DNA of 64,000 bases, taken from NCBI RefSeq assembly GCF_000718165.1, contig NZ_JOEY01000007.1, positions 272,106 to 336,105 of the forward strand, written 5' to 3'. This stretch comes from Streptomyces fulvoviolaceus. GTDB lineage: Bacteria > Actinomycetota > Actinomycetes > Streptomycetales > Streptomycetaceae. Each line of letters opens with the position of its first letter. The first letter of the stretch is position 1. Positions 51,345 through 60,097 of the stretch are shown one piece after another. The translations under genes and the position numbers were made by a program. The notes under the pieces are model-generated. The model searched no databases and was not told where the DNA came from. It saw only the letters and a program-made list of their open reading frames with translations.

Positions 51345-52391
51345 GTGACATCACTCTTCGGCAGGCTCGCCGACGGTACGGAGATCCACAGCTGGTCGCT
51401 GGAGAACGGCGGCACCCGCATGAAGGTCCTGTCCTACGGCGGGATCGTGCAGTCCCTGGAGGTCCCCGACCGGCACGGCCGGTACGCCGACGTCTCCCTG
51501 GGCTTCGACCGCATCGAGGAGTACGTCGCCTCCAGCCCGTACTTCGGCGCGCTGATCGGCCGGTACGGCAACCGCATCGGCAACGGCCGGTTCACACTGG
51601 ACGGCGAGACGTACCAACTCTCCGTCGACGACGGGGAGAACAGCCTGCACGGCGGCGCCGACGGCTTCGACCGGCGCGTGTGGGACGTCGAGCCGTTCAC
51701 CGAGGGCTCCGACGTCGGCCTGCGCCTGTCCTACACGTCCGCCGACGGCGAGATGGGCTACCCGGGCACGCTCGAGATGAAGGTGACGTACACCCTCACC
51801 GAGCGGGGCGACTGGCGTATCGACTACGAGGCCACCACCGACAGGGCCACGGTCGTCAACCTCACCAGCCACGTCTACTGGAACCTCGCCGGCGCGGGCA
51901 GCGGCACGATCGAGGACCACGAGCTGGAGATCGCCGCCTCCCGCTACACGCCCACCGACCCGGGCCTGATCCCGACCGGTGAACTGGCGGAGGTCGCCGG
52001 CACCGCCTTCGACTTCCGTCGGGCCAAGCCGATCGGCCGGGACCTGCGCACCGGGCACCCGGACCTGCTCGCCGCCAAGGGCTACGACCACAACTGGGTG
52101 CTGGACAAGGGCGTCACGGCCGAGCCCGAGCACGTGGCGACCCTCCGCGACCCGGCCTCCGGCCGCACCCTGGAGATCGCCACCAACGAGCCTGGCCTGC
52201 AGTTCTACTCGGGCAACTTCCTCGACGGCACCCTCGTCGGTCCCGGCGGGCACACCTACCGCCAGGGCGACGCGCTGTGCCTGGAGACCCAGCACTTCCC
52301 CGACTCGCCGAACCACCCGTCGTTCCCGTCGACCGTGCTGCGGCCCGGGCAGACGTACCGGACGACTACGATTCACTCGTTCAACTCATAG
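51345..52391 (+). CDS. Aldose 1-epimerase (GalM type), second copy
   Basis: 348 residues, paralogue of the 20867 gene and longer by 26. [71 protein letters not shown] with the catalytic His, [11 protein letters not shown], and [16 protein letters not shown]. Equilibrates anomers of the imported aldose for the downstream enzymes. GTG 51345 has GGAGAGGGAG upstream. It closes the ChvE-MmsA-MmsB cluster. Confidence 0.95.
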   Translation: MTSLFGRLADGTEIHSWSLENGGTRMKVLSYGGIVQSLEVPDRHGRYADVSLGFDRIEEYVASSPYFGALIGRYGNRIGNGRFTLDGETYQLSVDDGENSLHGGADGFDRRVWDVEPFTEGSDVGLRLSYTSADGEMGYPGTLEMKVTYTLTERGDWRIDYEATTDRATVVNLTSHVYWNLAGAGSGTIEDHELEIAASRYTPTDPGLIPTGELAEVAGTAFDFRRAKPIGRDLRTGHPDLLAAKGYDHNWVLDKGVTAEPEHVATLRDPASGRTLEIATNEPGLQFYSGNFLDGTLVGPGGHTYRQGDALCLETQHFPDSPNHPSFPSTVLRPGQTYRTTTIHSFNS

Positions 52392-52583
52392 ATTCAGAGC
52401 GTGACTTCGGGAGCGTGACGCAGAACAGGAGCGTGAGGTTCCAGAACTCACACTCTTTTCACACCCGTTGAACAACGTCACCCCAGCCTCCGTATGTAAG
52501 GGCGGCCCGTGCTCCCCCGCGCGGGCCACCCAATGACGACGGACCCGGTCGTCCCCACCGGGTCCGCCCCATACGGAGGTTCC

Positions 52584-54125
52584 ATGGCCGACAACGTCAC
52601 CTCGCTGTTCCGCAGCACCGCGGCGCACAGTCCGTCGATGGCGGCACTGACGCGTGAGGGCGGCGACGGCGCCGGGCCGGTCGACTTCTGTATCCCGTGC
52701 AACCCGTACTTCCCCACCGCGGCCATGTTCGACGAGATGTCGCACCGGATGCGCGACATCATCACGTACTACCCGAGCAGTGCCGACACGATCACGGCCG
52801 AGCTGTGCAACCTGCTCCAGCTGCCGCCGCAGGCCGTCGCGATGGGCAACGGCTCCACTGAGCTCATCACCTGGATCGACCACCTGCTGGTCCGCGAGTC
52901 CCTCGCCATCCCCGTCCCCACCTTCGGCCGCTGGACCGACCAGCCGATGGAGACCGGCAAGCGGGTCGACATGTTCCCGCTCCAGGAGTCCAGCGGTTTC
53001 GCCCTCGACCTCGCGCAGTACGCCGAGTTCATACGGGCCCGCGGCACCCGCGTCGCCGTCATCTGCAACCCCAACAACCCCGACGGCGGCTTCCTCCACA
53101 AGCACGCGCTGGTGCAGTTCATGGACGCGATGGCCGACCTGGACCTGGTCGTCATCGACGAGTCCTTCCTGGAGTTCGCGGACGCGGAGGCCGAGCCGTC
53201 CGTCGTCCAGGAAGCGATGCTCCGCCCGAACGTCATCGTGCTGCGCAGCCTCGGCAAGAACTTCGGCCTGCACGGCATACGTTTCGGCTACATGGTCGCC
53301 AACCCGTCGCTCGCGGGCCGGGTCCGTTCGATGCTGCCGAAGTGGAACCTCAACGCCTTCGCCGAGTACGTGGTGTTCATGCTCAAGGAGCACGGCGCCG
53401 AATACGCGCAGAGCCTCCACCAGGTGTACCGGGACCGCCTGGACATGGCGAGCCAGCTCTCCGCGCTGCCCGGTCTGACGGTCTATCCGTCACAGGGCAA
53501 CTTCCTCTTCGTGCGCCTCCCCGTGGGCGCCGAAGGCACCGTGGTGCGGGACCGGCTGCTCACCGAGCACCGGATCCTCGTCCGCGAGTGCGGCAACAAG
53601 ATCGGTTCCTCCAGCCGCTTCCTGCGCCTTGTGGTGCGCCCCCAGGTGGACGTGCGTCGCCTGGTGTCCGGCCTGGAACAGGTGCTCTACGGGACCAGGA
53701 GGGGAGCCGCCGTGCCCGAGCTCGCTACAGGGACCAGCTACAGCTCGGGTACGGCGGCAGTGGACCGGTTGGTCGGCGCCAGCAACGGCGCCGGCATGCA
53801 GGGGCTTGCCGCGCAGGCCATGGCCACCGGCGGGCAGGGGTTCCCGGGCGGCATGCAGCCGCAGCCGATGCCCATGCCGATGCCGGCGGCGGCTCCGCAG
53901 CAGCCGTACGGGGTTCCGGCACCTGCGCCGATGCCCGCCGCTGCCGCGATGGCCGGGCCTACGCCTACCGGGGTGCCCGCGCGTGGCGGGCTCACCGCCG
54001 CGCAGGTGCGCGGCATGACGGCCCCCGGCGCCGCGCCGTCGGATCTCACGGCGGCTCCGGCTAGCGGGTGGCCGAATGCGGGGAGTTGGCCCAACGCTGC
54101 GGGGATGGGGCAGCAGGTCGGCTGA
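52584..54125 (+). CDS. Histidinol-phosphate-aminotransferase-like PLP enzyme with low-complexity tail
   Basis: 513 residues. Residues 1-370 are a fold-type I aminotransferase: CIPCNPYFPTAAMF, MGNGSTELITWIDHLLV, VICNPNNPDGG, DLVVIDESFLEF, and the PLP-binding Lys225 in LRSLGKNFGLHGIRFGY. The final RLVVRPQVDVRRL is as in HisC/CobD enzymes. After residue about 375 there is a 140-residue tail rich in Met, Pro, Ala and Gly (GMQPQPMPMPMPAAAPQQPY) with no counterpart in HisC. ATG 52584 with GGAGG. Not in a his operon, so the substrate is uncertain. Confidence 0.88.
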   Translation: MADNVTSLFRSTAAHSPSMAALTREGGDGAGPVDFCIPCNPYFPTAAMFDEMSHRMRDIITYYPSSADTITAELCNLLQLPPQAVAMGNGSTELITWIDHLLVRESLAIPVPTFGRWTDQPMETGKRVDMFPLQESSGFALDLAQYAEFIRARGTRVAVICNPNNPDGGFLHKHALVQFMDAMADLDLVVIDESFLEFADAEAEPSVVQEAMLRPNVIVLRSLGKNFGLHGIRFGYMVANPSLAGRVRSMLPKWNLNAFAEYVVFMLKEHGAEYAQSLHQVYRDRLDMASQLSALPGLTVYPSQGNFLFVRLPVGAEGTVVRDRLLTEHRILVRECGNKIGSSSRFLRLVVRPQVDVRRLVSGLEQVLYGTRRGAAVPELATGTSYSSGTAAVDRLVGASNGAGMQGLAAQAMATGGQGFPGGMQPQPMPMPMPAAAPQQPYGVPAPAPMPAAAAMAGPTPTGVPARGGLTAAQVRGMTAPGAAPSDLTAAPASGWPNAGSWPNAAGMGQQVG

Positions 54126-54136
54126 CGCCCTCGCGG

Positions 54137-54173
54137 GGCGGAGCCGCAAATCGACACAGCCCCGCGCCCCTGG
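54137..54173. repeat. Intergenic repeat, family B copy 2
   Basis: 37-bp core (GGCGGAGCCGCAAATC... ending CCCCGCGCCCCTGG), 34/37 identical to 19160-19196, again between convergent genes, 11 nt from each stop codon. Confidence 0.75.
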
Positions 54174-54183
54174 GTTGGCAGCT

Positions 54184-55617
54184 CTACACCGGGTTCAATC
54201 GCCACTGTTGGCAGTTGTTGCTCAACCAGGTCCACTGCCTGACGTCAGCTGCATCCGCTGTCGAGCAGTTCGCCACGTCCGCCACCTTGCCCGTTGCCTG
54301 GTTGACGATCCTTACGTAGCCGCTGTCGGTCACGAGGAAGCGGAACCTCTGGCAGGTGTTGTTGAGCCAGGTCCACTGGCGTAGGTCCGCGCCGTCGGCT
54401 GTCGAGCAGTCGGCGGTGTCCAGGACCTTGCCGGTCGCCACGTTCACGAGTCTGCTCGTGTCGTCTCCCTGGTCCTCGATGCGCCACTTCTGGTTGTTGC
54501 CGCCGCTACAGGTGTACTGCTGGACGTTGGCGCCGTCGGCCGTCGAACTCCCGGCGACATCAAGGCACTTGCCGCTGTTACGGTTCGTGATCGTGTACGT
54601 CGTCGAGGTGGACGACGGCTCGCCGGACGGGCCGGTCAGGCCCGCGCCCAGGGCGACGGGCGTACCGAGGTTCGGTGTGCCGTCGGAGTTCCAGGTGAAC
54701 TTCTGCGCCCGGGTCGTACGGCCGTTGTCGCAGCCGTCGGACGCGGAGTCGTTGGCGTGGTAGACGATCCAGTTCTCGGTGCCGTCGGGTGAGGTGAAGA
54801 AGCCGTTGTGGCCCGGCCCGTAGACCCCGGCGGAGTCGTTGCGCTGGAAGACGGGTGTGGACTTCTTCGTCCAGGAGGAGGCCGAGAGCGGGTCCGAGCC
54901 GGTGAGCGTCAGCTGGCCGAGCTTGTAGTCGGGGGTCCAGCAGCCGCTCGCCGAGTAGATCAGGAAGGTCCGGCCGTTGCGCTGGAGGATCTCCGGCCCT
55001 TCGTTGACCGAACCTCCGGACGTCTCCCAGGAGTTGGTGGGCGTGGAGATCGTCGAGAAGCCGGTGGCGAGGGTGTACGGGTTGGACATCCTCGCCGCGA
55101 CGAGGTTCTGCGTCCCACCGCTCGCACTGCCGAAGAGATACAGCTGGCCGTTGATGGTCGCCACCGTCGGGTCCAGCATCCAGGCGGAGTTGAGCTGGTT
55201 GCGGTAGGTGTACGGGCCCATCGGGTCCGAGCCCGCGCTCTCCAGGACGTGGGTGCGCTGGGTCGGGATGTAGTCGGAGACGTTCTGGCCGGCGACGTAG
55301 TACAGGTACCAGCGGCCGTTGATGAAGTGGATCTCCGGCGCCCAGATGTTGCAGCACCGCGAGGAGGCGTCCCCGGTCCACACCTGGACGCTGGGCGCGG
55401 TGGCGAGACCGGCCAGGGTCGTCGACTTGCGCATGGTGATGGCGTTGGTCCAACTCGTCGTCACCATGTAGTAGTTGCCGCTGTAGTACGAGATCCAGGG
55501 GTCGGCGCCCTTCTGCGCCTTGACCGGGTTCGTGAACGAGGCCGCGCTCGCGGAGGACTGCCCGAGCGACAGGGCGAGGATCAGCGCGGCCAGCAGGGTC
55601 AGTACGCGACGGGCCAT
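54184..55617 (-). CDS. Secreted GH43 arabinofuranosidase with ricin-type (CBM13) module
   Basis: 477 residues. Signal peptide to about residue 26 (LTLLAALILALSLGQSSASA). The GH43 five-blade propeller has the catalytic Asp39 (GADPWISY), Asp149 (MLDPTVA) and Glu206 (VNEGPEIL), in the GH43 exo-arabinofuranosidase pattern (subfamily 26-like). A Ser/Thr linker leads to a beta-trefoil at about 345-477, with three QxW-type repeats (NNQKWRI, WTWLNNTCQRFRF, WTWLSNNCQQWRL) and Cys pairs. Releases arabinose from arabinan or arabinoxylan side chains. Its ATG lies inside the 3' end of the arabinanase gene (19-bp overlap), so they are coupled. Confidence 0.93.
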   Translation of the reverse strand: MARRVLTLLAALILALSLGQSSASAASFTNPVKAQKGADPWISYYSGNYYMVTTSWTNAITMRKSTTLAGLATAPSVQVWTGDASSRCCNIWAPEIHFINGRWYLYYVAGQNVSDYIPTQRTHVLESAGSDPMGPYTYRNQLNSAWMLDPTVATINGQLYLFGSASGGTQNLVAARMSNPYTLATGFSTISTPTNSWETSGGSVNEGPEILQRNGRTFLIYSASGCWTPDYKLGQLTLTGSDPLSASSWTKKSTPVFQRNDSAGVYGPGHNGFFTSPDGTENWIVYHANDSASDGCDNGRTTRAQKFTWNSDGTPNLGTPVALGAGLTGPSGEPSSTSTTYTITNRNSGKCLDVAGSSTADGANVQQYTCSGGNNQKWRIEDQGDDTSRLVNVATGKVLDTADCSTADGADLRQWTWLNNTCQRFRFLVTDSGYVRIVNQATGKVADVANCSTADAADVRQWTWLSNNCQQWRLNPV

Positions 55618-56579
55618 CCGCTGCTCCAGTTCAGAAGGTTGATACCGAGCTTGGGCGTGCCGTTGTCGTTGCCGTCGTAGTAGTGGTAGACGATCAGGTC
55701 GCCGTCGGAGTCGTTCATGATCGACTGGCCGCCGGGGCCGATGTACCGGCCGTGCGACTCCAGCACGGGCGTCCCGCCGTTGTTCGTCATCGCGACGCCG
55801 CTCTGGTCGTAGTACGGCCCGGTGACGCTGGTGGCGCGGCCGACCTTGACCTTGTAGGTGGAGCTGGTGCCGGCGCAGCAGGTGTCGTACGAGGCGAAGA
55901 GGTAGTAGTAGCCGTTCCGCTTGACGATGTACGGCGCCTCGACCGCCTTGGTCCCGGTCGGGCGGGAGGCGATCGAGTACCGGGTGGTGTTGGAGGAGAG
56001 CTGCTTCCCGCTGGACGGGTCGATCTGGATCATCTTCAGGCCCGTCCACCAACTGCCGAAGGACAGCCACCACTTGCCGTCGTCGTCCACGAAGAGGTTC
56101 GGGTCGATGGCGTTGTAGTCGCTGGAGGTGGTGGAGGTGTAGACGGTGCCGTAGTCGGTCCAGGAGCCGGGCAGACCGGTGCTAGAACCGGCAAGACCGA
56201 TGGCCGACTTGTTGGACCCGAAGGTCGAGACGGCGTAGTACATCAGGTACTTGCCGCCGTGGTACGAGATGTCGGGCGCCCAGGCCTCGGTGGCGTACGA
56301 CGACCACCAGCTCGGCTTGGTGGTGAAGGCGTCGCTGCCGGCCGTGAACGCGATCCGGTCGGTGGAGGTCTTGTAGCCGAGGCCGCCTCCGGTGCCGTAG
56401 AGCAGGTAACGACCCGACGATGTACGGATCATCGTCGGGTCGTGGACGACGGTGTCGCCGGTGACCGTCCCGGGGTTGGGGTACGCCGACGCGCTGCTCG
56501 GGATCAGGGCGAGCAGGACGGCGGCGGGGACGGCGAGGAGGGCCGTTCTTCTGCGAGACGTGCGAGAGGTGCGGCTCAC
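55599..56579 (-). CDS. Secreted endo-1,5-alpha-L-arabinanase, GH43
   Basis: 326 residues. Signal peptide RTSRRRTALLAVPAAVLLAL followed by IPSSASA. Catalytic triad of GH43 endo-arabinanases: Asp47 (VVHDPTMI), Asp159 (NAIDPNLF), Glu214 (AVEAPYIV); also WAPDISYHGGKYLMYY and GGQSIMNDSDGD. Cuts arabinan backbones into oligosaccharides for the adjoining exo-acting GH43 enzyme; the arabinose can then enter through the ChvE-MmsAB importer. GTG 56579 with GGGAG eight nt upstream. A CGAAATACCGAAC element lies upstream. Confidence 0.95.
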   Translation of the reverse strand: MSRTSRTSRRRTALLAVPAAVLLALIPSSASAYPNPGTVTGDTVVHDPTMIRTSSGRYLLYGTGGGLGYKTSTDRIAFTAGSDAFTTKPSWWSSYATEAWAPDISYHGGKYLMYYAVSTFGSNKSAIGLAGSSTGLPGSWTDYGTVYTSTTSSDYNAIDPNLFVDDDGKWWLSFGSWWTGLKMIQIDPSSGKQLSSNTTRYSIASRPTGTKAVEAPYIVKRNGYYYLFASYDTCCAGTSSTYKVKVGRATSVTGPYYDQSGVAMTNNGGTPVLESHGRYIGPGGQSIMNDSDGDLIVYHYYDGNDNGTPKLGINLLNWSSGWPVAY

Positions 56580-56625
56580 GCTGACGCTCCCAAGGGGTGG
56601 GGGGATACGGTCCGTTCGGAATCCG

Positions 56626-56638
56626 TTCGGTATTTCGA
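56626..56638 (-). promoter_or_regulatory. CGAAATACCGAAC element before the arabinanase operon
   Basis: On the minus strand CGAAATACCGAAC followed by GGATTCCGAAC, about 50 nt before the GTG start. Matches 46187-46199 exactly over 13 nt. Confidence 0.55.
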
Positions 56639-56716
56639 TCGCCGATCAGAGCTTCGGACGGGACCGTAGAATCGAACCCCTTGCGCGTCAATGGCCCGCG
56701 CAACCCCAGTGGTGCG

Positions 56717-58033
56717 TCAGTGGTCGTTCTCCAGGTGCAGCTTGAGGAGATCGACGCCGTAGTCACCGCCGTTGGGCGTGCGGATGATGGTGTGGATGTG
56801 CTGCTGGGTGGGCGTACCGTTCGGGCCGCCCATCCCGCCCCCGCCGGTGCCGCTGCTGGACTTGTTGCCGTAGGCGAGCGGGGACTGGGCGTCGTACTCG
56901 ATCAGCACGACCGGGCTGTGCACGCGGTAGTAGAAGGCCGAGCTGTCCTTGGTCTCGCCGATCCAGTAGAAGTACGTGTCGTCGAGGTGGTCCTCGACCT
57001 CGGACATCTTCACCTCGGCGTGACCGTCGTTCATGTTGCCGACGTAGACACGGACCAGGTCGAGGAGGTGGTTCTTCTGCGTCTCGGTCCACCCCTTGGC
57101 GACCAGGCCCTGGTAGGCGAGCTTGAGATTGTCCTGGCCGGCGCCGGCCTTGAGGTTGTCGCCGCCCTTGCTCTCGGAGGAGATGACCTTCTTCTGCTGG
57201 GCGGAGGTCAGGGACCGCAGAACGGTGAGCCCGGCCTTGGTCTCCTTCTTGAAGAGGGTGATCTTCTCGCCGTTGTAGGTGGCGGAGGTCGGCTCGGAGC
57301 CCATGAAGGTGGGTGTCATGACGACCTGGTCGCCGAGGACGAAGTAGTTGACGGCCACGTGGTGGCCCTCGTACTGGAAGCCCCAGGGCTTGGTGGTGGA
57401 CGGCGTGCCCATGAAGGTGAAGAAGTAGGCGCCCTCGGTGAGGGTGTCCCGGCCGCCGCCGCTGTAGTCGCCCAGGAACGCGTTGAGCTTCATGATGTTG
57501 CGGGTCTGGGTGAGCCCGTCGGCGGACAGGGCGACGCCGAGCAGGGCGCAGCCGAGGTCGCGCTGCTTCTCGGTCAGGTCGCCCATGCGGGCGCCCTGGC
57601 GCTCGTAGCCGTCGACGTTGCTCCACTTCAGCCACTCGTCGTCGTCGACGTCGAAGACGGAGGCCTTGTGCTCCTTGGTGGTGAGCCCGTCCAGGAAGGC
57701 CTGGGCGGCCTTGACCACCTTGTCGGTGGAGACGTCGGTGGAGTGGATCGAGTACAGGTCGCCCGCGACCTTGCCGTCGTTGGTGACGCCCACGAAGTCG
57801 GCGTACTTCACCTCGGAGGCGCCGGGGCCCATACCGCCGGCTCCGCCACCACCGGGGCCACCGGAGGGCATGCCACTGGGGGCGGCGGAGCTGGAACTCG
57901 CCGTGTCGGAGGAGCTCGAGGAGCAGCCGGTCATGGTCGCCACGGCGGCGACTCCGCCGGCGAGCAGCGCCTTGTTCATGAACCAGCGACGGCTGCGTTC
58001 GGCTTCGGGGGTTCGGGGTCGGTGTCCGTGCAT
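56717..58033 (-). CDS. DUF3500 lipoprotein
   Basis: 438 residues. N-terminal RSRRWFMNKALLAGGVAAVA with lipobox-like TMTGC, then a Ser/Gly/Pro-rich linker (SGGPGGGGAGGMGPG). The DUF3500 domain follows: WLKWSNVDGYERQGARMGDL, TLTEGAYFFTFMGTPSTTKP, WGFQYEGHHVAVNYFVLGDQ, VMTPTFMGSEP, VRVYVGNMNDGHAEVKM, FYWIGE and a C-terminal QHIHTIIRTPNGGDYGVDLL with His residues that suggest metal binding. Function of the family is not known; surface-exposed lipoprotein. ATG 58033. Confidence 0.9.
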   Translation of the reverse strand: MHGHRPRTPEAERSRRWFMNKALLAGGVAAVATMTGCSSSSSDTASSSSAAPSGMPSGGPGGGGAGGMGPGASEVKYADFVGVTNDGKVAGDLYSIHSTDVSTDKVVKAAQAFLDGLTTKEHKASVFDVDDDEWLKWSNVDGYERQGARMGDLTEKQRDLGCALLGVALSADGLTQTRNIMKLNAFLGDYSGGGRDTLTEGAYFFTFMGTPSTTKPWGFQYEGHHVAVNYFVLGDQVVMTPTFMGSEPTSATYNGEKITLFKKETKAGLTVLRSLTSAQQKKVISSESKGGDNLKAGAGQDNLKLAYQGLVAKGWTETQKNHLLDLVRVYVGNMNDGHAEVKMSEVEDHLDDTYFYWIGETKDSSAFYYRVHSPVVLIEYDAQSPLAYGNKSSSGTGGGGMGGPNGTPTQQHIHTIIRTPNGGDYGVDLLKLHLENDH

Positions 58034-58225
58034 GCGGAGCAGAGTCCCTGCCGTACCTGAAGCGTTTCTCTGTGAAACCTGTGAACGGGAAGGTCGGCAG
58101 CTACAACAGCGGCGGCGATGGCGACTGCGTCGAGGTCGCCCTCTCCCCACCGCCCGGGCCGACTTTCTCACCGCCGTTTCCAGGTGACCGCGGGGCGACC
58201 CCACGGTCACTCGGCCCCGGAAGCG

Positions 58226-58540
58226 TCAGTCGGCCGGTCCGGACGGGCCCGGCGGACCGAAGTCCGCATCCAGCTGTTCGCGCCACCCCGCGTCGGCCAG
58301 CCCCGCACCGACCAGCACGTCACGCCAGTCCTCCTTGGCCAGCTGGACGGCGTCGAGGAGACGGTCCACGCGGCCGCGTCCGCACAGGAGGGTGGCGGCG
58401 GCGATCCGTTCCTTGTCCTCCTGGTCACCTCTGTCGGTCAGATGGTTCACCAGCTCGGCGAGGAGGTTCCCCACCACCTCGCCGTCCCGTCCGGGAAAGT
58501 CCTCGGCGATACGCCGTTCGACGCGCACACTCAGCCCCAT
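58226..58540 (-). CDS. Small hypothetical protein
   Basis: 104 residues, not recognized. Reads GLSVRVERRIAEDFPGRDGE, then LLAELVNHLTDRGDQEDKER and LDAVQLAKEDWRDVLVGAGL, a small all-helical acidic protein. The ATG has AGAAGGAGG upstream, a very good ribosome site, which supports it as a real gene. It lies between DUF3500 and the dioxygenase without evident operon partner. Confidence 0.7.
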   Translation of the reverse strand: MGLSVRVERRIAEDFPGRDGEVVGNLLAELVNHLTDRGDQEDKERIAAATLLCGRGRVDRLLDAVQLAKEDWRDVLVGAGLADAGWREQLDADFGPPGPSGPAD

Positions 58541-58788
58541 TTGCCCTCCTTCTCACCTTTTGCCCTGCCACGCTACCGTGACCACCCGGCCGCCGGAGCC
58601 GTGAGACGTGCCCTGCGAACCCGGCAGCCGCCCCCACCCCTGCCCACAGCCCCGCGAAAACCGTGCCCGCCGCCGGGCACGCCGCGGGCCGTGTCGGCGC
58701 ACAGGTTGTCTCGCAAGGAACTTGACGATCCGTCACTTTACGCAACTGACAGCTGAGCGACAGAATCCGTTCCTACGGTGCCGTGTTC
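58541..58788. promoter_or_regulatory. Divergent intergenic region, hypothetical gene and dioxygenase
   Basis: 248 bp without a gene. On the dioxygenase side TACGGT (58774-58779) lies nine nt before ATG 58789. No repeat or palindrome was noticed. Confidence 0.45.
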
Positions 58789-59556
58789 ATGACAGACACT
58801 TCGGAAGCCCCCCAGACCACGATCGGGCGCCGCACCGTACTGATCGCCACCGGAGCCACGGCCGCCACCCTGGCCGTCGGCGCCGCCGCGCCCGAAGCCC
58901 CCACAGCCGCCGACGACACGACCCCCGTGGCCGCCGCGGCCGTCTGCACCCTCACGAAGGAGATGACCGAAGGCCCCTACTACCTCGACGGACAGTACGT
59001 CCGCTCCGACATCAGCGAGGACAAGACAGGTATCCCGCTCGAGCTCGCCCTCACCGTCGTCGATGACGACACCTGCGCGCTCCTGAGCAACGCCCTCGTC
59101 GAGATCTGGCACTGCGACGCGCTCGGCGAGTACTCGGGCTTCGTCGGCAACAACGGCCACGACGAACCGGACAACGGCACCTTCCTGCGCGGCGGCGTCC
59201 TCACGGGCTCCAGCGGCGTCGCGAACATCACCACGGTCTACCCCGGCTGGTACAGAGGCCGCTGCGTGCACATCCACATCAAGGTGCACGTCGACGTCAC
59301 GCTCACCTCCGACGGCTCGTTCACCGGCGGCACGGAGCTCCACACCGGGCAGCTCTTCTTCGACGAGGCGATCACGACTGAGGTCGCCGCACTCTCGACC
59401 TACGCGGCCAACACCGTCACCCGAACGACCCTCGCCCAGGACTCCATCTACGACGAGGGAGGCGCCGCTTCCGGCCTCCTCACCCTCACCGCCCTGGGCA
59501 GCTCGACCTCCGCCGGTTACGCCGGGACGCTCACGTTGGGAGTCGACCAGAGCTAG
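58789..59556 (+). CDS. Secreted intradiol-dioxygenase-like protein, copy 1
   Basis: 255 residues. Tat signal with GRRTVLIATGATAATLAV, cleaved near residue 45. The intradiol ring-cleavage fold follows: TKEMTEGPYYLDGQYVRSDI, ALVEIWHCDALGEYSGF, GNGTFLRGGV-type NGTFLRGGVLTG, and PGWYRGRCVHIHIKVHV. The family Fe(III) ligands are two Tyr and two His; Tyr in GPYY/PGWY and His in VHIHIKVH fit. Related to protocatechuate 3,4-dioxygenase beta chains, but the secreted form acts outside the cell, perhaps on lignin-derived catechols. ATG 58789; GTG 58783 in frame. Confidence 0.92.
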   Translation: MTDTSEAPQTTIGRRTVLIATGATAATLAVGAAAPEAPTAADDTTPVAAAAVCTLTKEMTEGPYYLDGQYVRSDISEDKTGIPLELALTVVDDDTCALLSNALVEIWHCDALGEYSGFVGNNGHDEPDNGTFLRGGVLTGSSGVANITTVYPGWYRGRCVHIHIKVHVDVTLTSDGSFTGGTELHTGQLFFDEAITTEVAALSTYAANTVTRTTLAQDSIYDEGGAASGLLTLTALGSSTSAGYAGTLTLGVDQS

Positions 59557-59578
59557 CCCGTAACTCCCGCCCCAACGC

Positions 59579-59619
59579 GCCCTGGGTGACCGTACGCTGG
59601 AAGTGCGGTTACCCAGGGC
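59579..59619 (+). terminator. Long hairpin between dioxygenase and EACC1 genes
   Basis: 14-bp stem with one G-T pair (59579-59592 with 59606-59619), 13-nt loop; starts 23 nt after the dioxygenase stop. Terminator of copy 1, or a structured leader of the EACC1 transcript since a TACGCT lies in the loop. Confidence 0.6.
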
Positions 59620-59647
59620 CCATTTCGGCAGGGGGCGAAGGTAGGGC

Positions 59648-60097
59648 ATGGACGTTCGTCTTCGGCTGCCCGACGACCCGGACGGCGGCGAACTGAAGCA
59701 GCTGTACGACTGGTTGACGAGAGATCAGGAACTGCGCCACTTCGCGGACATCACGCTGTCCGCGGAGCCCGATACATCAACTGCGTCGCGGGACGAGCCC
59801 GGCACCAGCATGGGCAGCGCCTTCGACATCATCCAGCTCGTCCTCGACTCCGGGATCCAGCTGGCCTCGCTCGGACTCGCGATCGGGCTCTGGCGCCAGG
59901 CGCAGCGGCCGCGCTCGTCCGTGGAGATCCGGCGGGGCGACTCCACCGTCGTCGTGTCGGCCGACATGGATCGCGAGCAGATCCTGGCCGCGCTGGATCT
60001 GCTGAACGAGCTCGAGCCACCGCCCGAACCGGAGGACCCGGACGAGCCGGAGGAACCCGAGGACACACCGGGCGGACCGGAAGGCGACGGCCGGTGA
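59648..60097 (+). CDS. EACC1-like effector-associated protein
   Basis: 149 residues. Begins DVRLRLPDDPDGGELKQLYD, then WLTRDQELRHFADITLS. A hydrophobic segment at about 59-80 (IIQLVLDSGIQLASLGLAIG) is followed by WRQAQRPRSSVEIRRGDSTV, the strand-helix VVVSADMDREQILAALDLL and an acidic Pro/Glu tail. The layout matches my knowledge of effector-associated constant component 1 (EACC1), a partner of caspase-like and other effectors in actinobacterial conflict systems. It overlaps the caspase gene (GTGA), so the two proteins are made together. ATG 59648 with GAAGG. Confidence 0.8.
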   Translation: MDVRLRLPDDPDGGELKQLYDWLTRDQELRHFADITLSAEPDTSTASRDEPGTSMGSAFDIIQLVLDSGIQLASLGLAIGLWRQAQRPRSSVEIRRGDSTVVVSADMDREQILAALDLLNELEPPPEPEDPDEPEEPEDTPGGPEGDGR

